Positions 1-4,256 of a DNA stretch of 5,592 nt are shown here, in pieces. Every line of letters starts with the position of its first letter. The first letter of the stretch is position 1. Made by a program: the position numbers and the translations under genes. The stretch is taken from NCBI GenBank assembly GCA_035630615.1, contig DASQKI010000110.1, positions 1 to 5,592 on the forward strand. The letters run 5' to 3'. The notes beneath the pieces are model-generated. The model had not been told where the DNA came from. It saw only the letters and a list, made by a program, of their open reading frames with translations, and ran no database searches. This DNA comes from DATFRX01 sp035630615. GTDB lineage: Bacteria > Actinomycetota > Actinomycetes > Propionibacteriales > Nocardioidaceae.

Positions 1-591
1 CCATGGTGCTCGCACGCGGATCGACCCTGATGGACCTGCCCGGCATCGGCCCCGTCGTCGCCGCCCGGATCCTCGCCGACGTCGGCGACGTCGCTCGGTT
101 CTCTGACCGGAACCGGTTCGCGTCCTGGACCGGCACCGCACCCCTAGACGCCTCCTCCGGCGAACAGATCCGACACCGGCTGTCTCGGGCCGGGAACCGG
201 AAGATCAACCACATGCTCCACATCGCCGCAGCCACCCAAGTCCGCCTCGACAACCGAAGGCCGCGCCTACTACCGGCGCAAACTCGCCGCCGGCAAGACC
301 CGCATGGAAGCCATGCGCTGCCTCAAACGACGCATCTCCGACGCCGTCTACCGCCAGCTTCTCGCCGACGCCCGCGCCGCTAACACCGAAGCAGTCGACG
401 CGGGCCCGGGAGGGCACTGCGGGGCGACTCAAGAATCCAGCGCGGCCGACTCTCACCCGCACATCGACACTTCGGATCAGCCACTTCCCGGACCCGCAGA
501 ACCGACGCTACCGCCGCCCCGACAACCCCGGAAAGAGCACCGCCCCCGCAGCCGGTTGACAACAGAGGGAAGCCGGAGTGACGCGGCTTGA
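1..591 (+). pseudogene. IS110-family transposase, 3' part, frameshifted
   Basis: This is the C-terminal half of an IS110-family (DEDD) transposase, the enzyme that moves IS110 elements by RNA-guided recombination. The window opens inside the gene, so the N-terminal RuvC-like DEDD domain is missing. From nt 3 one frame reads a helix-hairpin-helix (LPGIGPVVAARILADVGD, nt 36-89), the family block RFASWTGTAPLDASSG (nt 117-161; the serine region expected to hold the catalytic serine of the Transposase_20 domain, by family analogy), then LSRAGNRKINHMLHIAAATQ. At about nt 252 the reading breaks. The family continuation TEGRAYYRRKLAAGKTRMEA is found one frame over from nt 253, followed by RCLKRRISDAVYRQLLADA and a proline-rich tail ending with TGA at 589-591. 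The two halves join exactly if one A of the 'gacaacc' run is removed. The enzyme is therefore broken by a +1 insertion, unless this is a sequencing error. Family assignment is very secure. Confidence 0.93.
1..591 (+). mobile_element. Partial IS110-family element (3' portion; right end undefined)
   Basis: The transposase remnant marks the right part of an IS110-type insertion sequence. IS110 elements usually lack terminal inverted repeats and leave no clear target duplication, so the right boundary cannot be fixed by eye. It should lie near or shortly after the transposase stop. The left end, and any bridge-RNA region upstream of the transposase, lie outside the window. No second mobile-element gene is visible here. 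The non-coding 592-731 stretch between this remnant and the next gene shows no recognisable gene and may include the true IS end plus the host promoter region. Confidence 0.75.
556..561 (+). promoter_or_regulatory. TTGACA box inside the 3' end of the IS110 transposase
   Basis: A perfect bacterial -35 consensus (TTGACA) lies 28 nt before the transposase stop, in a codon context encoding L-T-T-E-G-S. Some IS110-family elements are known to assemble a promoter across the abutted right and left ends of the excised circle, with the -35 supplied by one end. A -35 here near the right end fits that idea. No good -10 is seen 16-19 nt downstream in this linear copy, as expected for a half promoter. This is inference from a six-base match. 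Confidence 0.3.
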
Positions 592-717
592 GTTGGCGAG
601 CTGCCGGTGTGGACGGTGGCAGGATGTGAGCAGGGCTGTGGAGGTCAGCTCGGCCGGCGGTGCTGGGTGCGGGCGGTGAATACACAAAATCCGTTTCGGC
701 CGACGGGGCGCCGGTCG

Positions 718-732
718 TAGTCTCTGGCTTCG
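718..732 (+). promoter_or_regulatory. Probable leaderless promoter (-10 TAGTCT) of the tandem-GNAT gene
   Basis: TAGTCT at 718-723 fits the actinobacterial -10 pattern TANNNT and ends 8 nt before the in-frame GTG at 732. This is the spacing expected when transcription starts at the first base of the start codon. No Shine-Dalgarno sequence precedes that GTG, which agrees with leaderless translation. The -35 region (TTTCGG at about 694-699) is weak. Confidence 0.5.
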
Positions 733-1742
733 TGGACATCCGCGCGCTCGACGTCACGGCCCTGGCCGACGACGCGATGATGCGCGACTTCTACGACCTC
801 AGTCGGCGCGCCGAGCTCTACGGCCGGCCGGATGCGCCGTTCTGGGAGTTCCCGGAGTTCCTCGGCGCCTTCCGCTCGCCCGACAGCGGTGAGCGACAGG
901 AGCTGTTCGCGGCCTACGACGGTGACAGGATGGTCGGCATCGGCGTGCTGTGGTCGTTCCTGCTGGACAACACCGAGAAGGCGGCGTTCAAGCTGAACGT
1001 CGACGTTCCCTGGCGGCGGCGCGGGATCGGCCGGTCGCTCGCCGACCGGATCGAGCAAACCGCCAGGGACGACGGTCGGTCGCTGCTCTTGACCGAGGCC
1101 ACGCTGCCGTTCGCCGGCCACGAAGGCCACGCCTACCGGCGCTTCGCGGAGGCGTGCGGCTACGAGCTATCCAACAGCGAGATCGTCCGCCACCTGGCGC
1201 TTCCGGTGCCGGAGGGGCAGATCCAGGAATGGATCGACGAGGCCGCAACGCATCACCCCGCCTACACGATCGAGACGTTCGTCGGCGCCGTGCCCGACGA
1301 CCTCATCGAGGCGCTGTGCGTGTTGCTCGGCCAGCTCGCGGTGGACGCGCCGACCGGCGCCGTGGACTTCGAGGAGGAGACGGTGAACCCGCAGCGGTAC
1401 GCCGAGATCGTGGCGACGACGGCGGCGATGGGCCGCGCGCGGTACGAGACGATCGCGCTCACACCGGACCGGCAGGTGGTTGCGCAGTCCACCCTGGCCA
1501 TGTCGCTGGAGCAGAACACCAAGGTCTACCAGTGGGGCACATTCGTACACCGCGAGCACCGCGGCCACCGGCTCGGCCTGGCCACCAAGGCGGCCAACCT
1601 CCGCGCCGTCCAGGCGGCGCGCGGCGACCTGACTCTAGTCATTACCCAGAACGCCGAGACCAACGGCCACATGGTCTCGATCAACGAGCGGATGGGTTTC
1701 CGACCGATAGAAATCGCGGCCGAGTTCGTCAAGCACCTCTAG
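732..1742 (+). CDS. Tandem-domain GNAT family N-acetyltransferase
   Basis: This is a 336-aa protein made of two GNAT folds, the enzymes that move an acetyl group from acetyl-CoA to an amine. The N-terminal domain covers roughly residues 1-155, with the acetyl-CoA motif A in LNVDVPWRRRGIGRSLADRI (88-107; R95-x-x-G98-x-G100). The C-terminal domain covers roughly 175-336, with VHREHRGHRLGLATKAANL (272-290), where the canonical glycine is R280, a variant I recall in actinobacterial two-domain GNATs. It also has NAETNGHMVSINERMGF (307-323), typical of GNAT motif B. Two-domain GNATs such as MshD (mycothiol synthase) share this plan, but no feature here shows mycothiol as substrate, so the substrate is unknown. 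I chose GTG 732 because homology-like sequence begins with its DIRALDV and a TAGTCT -10 box sits 8 nt before it. A longer reading from GTG 660 adds 24 unconvincing residues. The gene stands alone between the IS110 remnant and a long spacer. Confidence 0.9.
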   Translation: MDIRALDVTALADDAMMRDFYDLSRRAELYGRPDAPFWEFPEFLGAFRSPDSGERQELFAAYDGDRMVGIGVLWSFLLDNTEKAAFKLNVDVPWRRRGIGRSLADRIEQTARDDGRSLLLTEATLPFAGHEGHAYRRFAEACGYELSNSEIVRHLALPVPEGQIQEWIDEAATHHPAYTIETFVGAVPDDLIEALCVLLGQLAVDAPTGAVDFEEETVNPQRYAEIVATTAAMGRARYETIALTPDRQVVAQSTLAMSLEQNTKVYQWGTFVHREHRGHRLGLATKAANLRAVQAARGDLTLVITQNAETNGHMVSINERMGFRPIEIAAEFVKHL

Positions 1743-1856
1743 TCGAGGGTCCAAAAACCTCTGAACATCGGCTCTCTCCCGACGCCCGCATACATATACC
1801 CGAGGCAGAGAGTGCGCTCACGCGGCGGTGTGACGCACCTATGTCGCGCGCTGAGC

Positions 1857-1899
1857 GCGGCGTGGTCGGGCGGAGTCCGTATGGCGGCGTGGTCGGGCG
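1857..1899 (+). repeat. Imperfect tandem duplication, two copies of a 16-bp direct repeat
   Basis: The 16-mer GCGGCGTGGTCGGGCG occurs at 1857-1872 and again at 1884-1899, offset by 27 nt. Both copies are followed by a related AGTCCG (about 1874-1879 and 1905-1910) after a short indel. This looks like a local slippage duplication in non-coding or decayed sequence just before the gene remnant at 1920-2062. No function is evident. Confidence 0.7.
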
Positions 1900-1919
1900 T
1901 TCGCAGTCCGGCCCTGCGT

Positions 1920-2062
1920 GCTGAGCAATGTGCCGAGGTCGGCTATCTGGTCACGGTCGAGCCCTTGCTGAAGGACGGCGCGACCCTGGAGTTCGACGGC
2001 TGCGGTCGGTTCCCGAGGAGCTGGCGAACGCCGTCGAGGTGCTGATGCGAGTGACCGGGTGA
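1920..2062 (+). pseudogene. Possible decayed gene, C-terminal remnant with a -1 frameshift
   Basis: One frame reads EVGYLVTVEPLLKDGATLEF (about 1935-1994) with G/C at nearly every third codon position, then loses sense after ...CGRFP at nt 2015. If one G is restored at 2015 (CCGAGGAG read as CCG-GAG-GAG), the reading continues as EELANAVEVLMRVTG and stops at TGA 2060-2062, again with strong G/C third positions. The joined 45-50 residues look like the end of a real soluble protein. I do not recognise the family and see no plausible start: upstream codons dissolve into the 1857-1899 duplication. It may be the tail of a gene truncated by rearrangement, or a sequencing error in a small intact gene. 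The left boundary is approximate. Confidence 0.35.
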
Positions 2063-2077
2063 ACAAAGTCCGCCACC

Positions 2078-2100
2078 GCCATACGGCGTTGTCGTATGGC
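2078..2100. promoter_or_regulatory. Perfect 8-bp inverted repeat, candidate operator of the SalK-like gene
   Basis: GCCATACG (2078-2085) and CGTATGGC (2093-2100) are perfect inverted copies separated by 7 nt. Such 8-7-8 dyads about 23 bp long are typical of sites for dimeric regulators of the TetR type. The dyad lies 73 nt before the ATG of the SalK/SCO6745-like gene and overlaps TTGTCG (2089-2094), a possible -35, so binding there could repress that gene. No TetR-type regulator is encoded in the window. It is not a convincing terminator because no T-tract follows. The dyad itself is directly visible; its role is inferred. Confidence 0.55.
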
Positions 2101-2159
2101 GCTCGACCCGTTCGTAGCAGTGGTGAGGGGGGCGCCCACCAGGCCGCCGTCACGACCAC

Positions 2160-2164
2160 AGGAG
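2160..2164 (+). promoter_or_regulatory. Shine-Dalgarno AGGAG that fixes the start of the SalK-like gene
   Basis: AGGAG ends 9 nt before ATG 2174. A second in-frame ATG at 2165 directly abuts the motif and is too close to use it, so 2174 is preferred. This is the only gene in the window with a clear ribosome binding site; the other complete genes look leaderless. Confidence 0.75.
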
Positions 2165-2173
2165 ATGACACAG

Positions 2174-3007
2174 ATGCAGCATCCGAAGCCCGTCGCTCGC
2201 CGTCTCTTTGAGCTCACCGAGCCGATCTCGCTGGTCAACTTCTTCTCCGCGGAGCCCAACGACTCGATGGCGGCGCTCGGCTTCGGTAACTACTGGGACG
2301 GCTACTTCGCGGGACGCTCTGCGCCGCTCGGCCTGGTCCCGGCCGAGGTGGTTCACGCGGCCTTCTACACCTTCGCCGACGGTGAGGTGGCCGGCCACAT
2401 CCCCAAGGTCTGGGACACGACCACACCCGAGGCGGCGCACGCCGCGCGTGAGCAGGGCTGCGTCAAGGCGCTGCGGCGGATCCTCAGCGACCTCGTCGAG
2501 ACTCCCGGGCTGGTGCGCGCCGCCGAGCTCCTCGCCAAAGCCTCGACGAGCGCCCCGACCGAGGGACGGGTCATGTACGCCGCGCTCCGCGCGCTCCCGA
2601 TGCCCGAGGAGTCCGTGGCCCGGCTCTGGCACGCGGCCAACATGCTCCGCGAGCACCGCGGGGACGGCCACATCGCTGCCCTGGTCTCGGAGCGGATCGG
2701 CGGAGCCGAGGCGCACGTGCTCAGCGCGCTCGACATGGGCATCTACCCGGCGGAGTCGTTCGGCCGGATCCACCACCTCCCCGAGGCCCGCCTGGCCGAG
2801 GTCATGGACGGTCTGCGCGACCGCGGCCTCCTCGATCCCTCCGGCCGCCTCACCGACGCCGGGCGTGCGACCAAGGGCCGGGTCGAGTCACTGACCGACG
2901 CCCTCGCAGAAGCTCCCTACGACGGGCTGGAGCCGCTCGAGCCCGACCAGCTGATCGCTCTGCTCGAGCCCATCTCCAGAACGCTCGAGGCCACAGGATC
3001 GACGTAG
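2174..3007 (+). CDS. SalK / SCO6745-family protein (winged-helix-like C-terminal region)
   Basis: This 277-aa protein matches the actinobacterial family annotated as SalK or SCO6745-type. Its members are mostly helical, carry a putative helix-turn-helix region and have no experimentally settled function that I know of. Family landmarks are the N-terminal ARRLFELTEPISLVNFF (8-24), the signature GNYWDGYFAGRSAPLG (38-53), LPMPEESVARLWHAANMLRE (141-160) running into HRGDGHIAAL (161-170), and a C-terminal stretch LAEVMDGLRDRGLLDPSGRL (207-226) followed by TDAGRATKGRVE. That last segment reads like the recognition helix plus wing of a MarR-like winged helix. Length is normal for the family. There is no signal peptide or membrane segment, so it is probably cytoplasmic. 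ATG 2174 is chosen for its AGGAG at 9 nt. A perfect inverted repeat upstream (2078-2100) suggests control by a dimeric repressor encoded elsewhere. The family call is strong; a DNA-binding role is inference. Confidence 0.88.
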   Translation: MQHPKPVARRLFELTEPISLVNFFSAEPNDSMAALGFGNYWDGYFAGRSAPLGLVPAEVVHAAFYTFADGEVAGHIPKVWDTTTPEAAHAAREQGCVKALRRILSDLVETPGLVRAAELLAKASTSAPTEGRVMYAALRALPMPEESVARLWHAANMLREHRGDGHIAALVSERIGGAEAHVLSALDMGIYPAESFGRIHHLPEARLAEVMDGLRDRGLLDPSGRLTDAGRATKGRVESLTDALAEAPYDGLEPLEPDQLIALLEPISRTLEATGST

Positions 3008-3193
3008 GACACTGCGTGCGGCGTTCGTTCATTCCTACGGCAGGGGCGCCCGACTCTCGGCAGATCCGGACGCTTCGCAGAGCCGCATCGCGGCGAAGTG
3101 ACGCATCACTCGGGTCGGCGAGCCGAGATGCCATAGCCATCCGCCACGAAGGCTCCGATGTGTGCGTCGGGGTTCGTTCGTCGTCTCTTGGGC

Positions 3194-3207
3194 TAGCGTG
3201 CGGAGGG
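3194..3207 (+). promoter_or_regulatory. Probable leaderless promoter (-10 TAGCGT) of the Trp-rich gene
   Basis: TAGCGT at 3194-3199 fits TANNNT and ends 7 nt before GTG 3207, the spacing that puts the transcription start on the start codon. The intervening bases include GGAGG, but it abuts the GTG too closely to act as a Shine-Dalgarno site. The -35 region (TTCGTT at about 3173-3178) is weak. Confidence 0.5.
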
Positions 3208-3587
3208 TGAGACGCGCCCCGCACGAGAACGTCGCGACCGTGCTGGTGGATCCATGCGTTCTCGAGGATCTCGAGCTTGAGCTGATGGCGCTCGATATGA
3301 CGGTCTGGCCGGTCCGGACCGCGCCGATCTGCGAGGACGGGCCGCGGCAGGCGTTCCAGATCCGGCGCCGATTGCTGATGGCGCGGCGCGGCGGGTGGGA
3401 CCTTGCCACGGACTGGACGCCGGTGTGGATCGGGTTCGGGCAGTCGTGGCGCGACGGTGACGAGCCACTGCCCTGGGCGGCGCACGCCGCGCTCTGGCGG
3501 ACCCTCGACAGCCACCGCGACCACGTCCGCTTCCACCGCCGGCTCGGCGGAGTGCATCGTCTGATGCCGGCCAACGAGCTGCTCTGA
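3207..3587 (+). CDS. Hypothetical tryptophan-rich small protein
   Basis: I do not recognise this 126-aa protein. Codon use has strong G/C third positions across the frame, and the reading is protein-like throughout, which supports a real gene. It is unusually rich in tryptophan, seven residues (W34, 64, 70, 74, 81, 90, 97), six of them within residues 64-97 in a segment beginning GGWDLATDWTPVWIGFGQSW. It has basic patches (IRRRLLMARR, 52-61; HRRLGG, 110-115) and acidic, leucine-rich residues 19-30. No signal peptide, transmembrane helix or known catalytic motif is visible. GTG 3207 is chosen because TAGCGT lies 7 nt upstream, a leaderless arrangement. The frame stays open back to 3162, and GTG 3240 (giving MLVDPCVLE) is a possible later start. 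It stands alone, with 199 nt before and 263 nt after, so neighbours do not suggest a role. Confidence 0.7.
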   Translation: MRRAPHENVATVLVDPCVLEDLELELMALDMTVWPVRTAPICEDGPRQAFQIRRRLLMARRGGWDLATDWTPVWIGFGQSWRDGDEPLPWAAHAALWRTLDSHRDHVRFHRRLGGVHRLMPANELL

Positions 3588-3838
3588 CCCTCCGACGAGC
3601 GGCACGACATACCGGAGTCGGGACGGTTGCGACGTCAACAGATGTCGGCTGGGTCTATGCCGTGCACCCCACGATCCCATCCGCACGTCGGCGAGACGTC
3701 TACGTTTGGCCGACGCGGTCCCCACCAATCGCGCAGAGACGACGGATCCGCTCGCGGCGGGATGACGCACTCGCCATATTTCGTGTCGCAGGCCATGAGT
3801 GGGCAACGTGGGCACGGTCCCGCGCGGTATGCCGCTGT
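3588..3838. other. Intergenic spacer without a supported gene
   Basis: This is the gap between the Trp-rich gene and the promoter of the small barrel-like gene. Open frames cross it, but their translations are arginine-rich and show no family signature, so no gene is called. It includes a locally AT-richer patch (CCATATTT, about 3774-3781) and one copy of TGACGCAC (3763-3770), a heptamer-plus-one that also occurs in the two preceding gaps. No terminator-like hairpin with a T-run is seen after 3587. Confidence 0.5.
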
Positions 3839-3851
3839 TATCGTGGCGACG
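3839..3851 (+). promoter_or_regulatory. Probable leaderless promoter (-10 TATCGT) of the small barrel-like gene
   Basis: TATCGT at 3839-3844 fits TANNNT and ends 6 nt before GTG 3851. There is no Shine-Dalgarno sequence between them. This is the third occurrence of the same layout in the window. The -35 is not recognisable. Confidence 0.5.
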
Positions 3852-4150
3852 TGTATCGGTCGCTCTCGTTGTATCCGACGTCTGCAGATCCTGCTCAGGT
3901 CGAAGAGCTCGTCGAGCGCACCGCAGCGGCTTTCAAACAGAGCCCGGGATTCCGTTCGTTCACGACCAGTGTTGACGCTCTCATGGGGCCAGGTGCGCGA
4001 GATCGCGAAGTCGGTCGTGTGGTGGTGGTCGACTTCGACACGCTCGACGACGCGCTGAGCGCCCTCAAGGCCGAGACATTCCAGGAAACTCGAACAGCCA
4101 CCGAAGAGCTCGGGACCAGACACTTCCTTTTCGAGTGCCGCGCGGCGTGA
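3851..4150 (+). CDS. Small dimeric alpha/beta-barrel-like protein (EthD / ABM-like)
   Basis: This 99-aa protein follows the beta-alpha-beta-beta-alpha-beta plan of the dimeric alpha/beta-barrel superfamily (EthD, Dabb and antibiotic biosynthesis monooxygenase types). A first strand YRSLSLYP (2-9) is followed by a helix AQVEELVERTAAAFKQ (15-30), then SPGFRSFTTSVDALM (31-45) with the PGF turn common to these proteins. A strong strand GRVVVVDFD (55-63) leads into a helix TLDDALSALKAETFQETRTA (64-83) and a final strand RHFLFECRA (90-98). Members are small cofactor-free oxygenases, isomerases or regulators, so substrate and activity cannot be assigned. GTG 3851 is preferred over upstream in-frame starts because the fold begins there and TATCGT lies 6 nt before it. 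The open frame extends back to 3662, but that extension is arginine-rich and unlike a protein domain. It converges with the flavoprotein gene, so the two are not co-transcribed. Confidence 0.68.
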   Translation: MYRSLSLYPTSADPAQVEELVERTAAAFKQSPGFRSFTTSVDALMGPGARDREVGRVVVVDFDTLDDALSALKAETFQETRTATEELGTRHFLFECRAA

Positions 4151-4153
4151 GCC

Positions 4154-4249
4154 ACCACCTGTGGGCAGGACCGTCCAGGACCCGCATGAGCGGACGTCGG
4201 GAGCGTGACCAACAGGCGGCGGTAAGACGCACTTCCTGCCGTGGGTGGT
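4154..4249. repeat. Interrupted inverted repeat between the convergent genes
   Basis: ACCACC (4154-4159) plus GGCAGG (4164-4169) are mirrored by CCTGCC (4235-4240) plus GGTGGT (4244-4249), giving two 6-bp arms with a small internal mismatch and a 65-nt loop. It spans most of the 106-nt gap between the converging stops. It could be a weak two-way terminator or mRNA-end structure, but the loop is long and there is no T-tract, so it may be chance in GC-rich DNA. Confidence 0.3.
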
Positions 4250-4256
4250 TGGGTGA

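Noticed and set aside
660..731. N-terminal extension of the GNAT protein from GTG 660
   Set aside because: The extra 24 residues do not look like the GNAT fold, and a -10 box directly precedes GTG 732.
205..757. Minus-strand open frames across the transposase tail
   Set aside because: They are antisense shadows of the GC-rich IS110 coding sequence and show no family features.
1745..1761. Hairpin after the GNAT stop (GAGG...CCTC) as a terminator
   Set aside because: There are only four paired bases and no T-run after it.
950..1924. Long plus-strand frame overlapping the GNAT gene
   Set aside because: It is an arginine- and proline-rich out-of-frame reading of the GNAT gene, with no domain and no start signal.
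3097..3110. AGTGA-CGCA-TCACT hairpin as a terminator or operator
   Set aside because: The 5-bp arms, no T-run and expected chance frequency make it too weak to call as a feature.
3016..3210. 64-codon plus-strand frame after the SalK-like gene
   Set aside because: It has no Shine-Dalgarno site or leaderless -10 at its start, a non-protein-like arginine/serine-rich composition, and overlaps the next gene's promoter.
2850..3815. 321-codon minus-strand frame
   Set aside because: It spans two plus-strand genes with good codon bias, reads as an arginine-rich shadow and lacks a recognisable motif.
3662..3850. Upstream extension of the small barrel-like protein
   Set aside because: The 63 extra residues are arginine-rich and unrelated to the fold. 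GTG 3851 has a -10 box at leaderless spacing.
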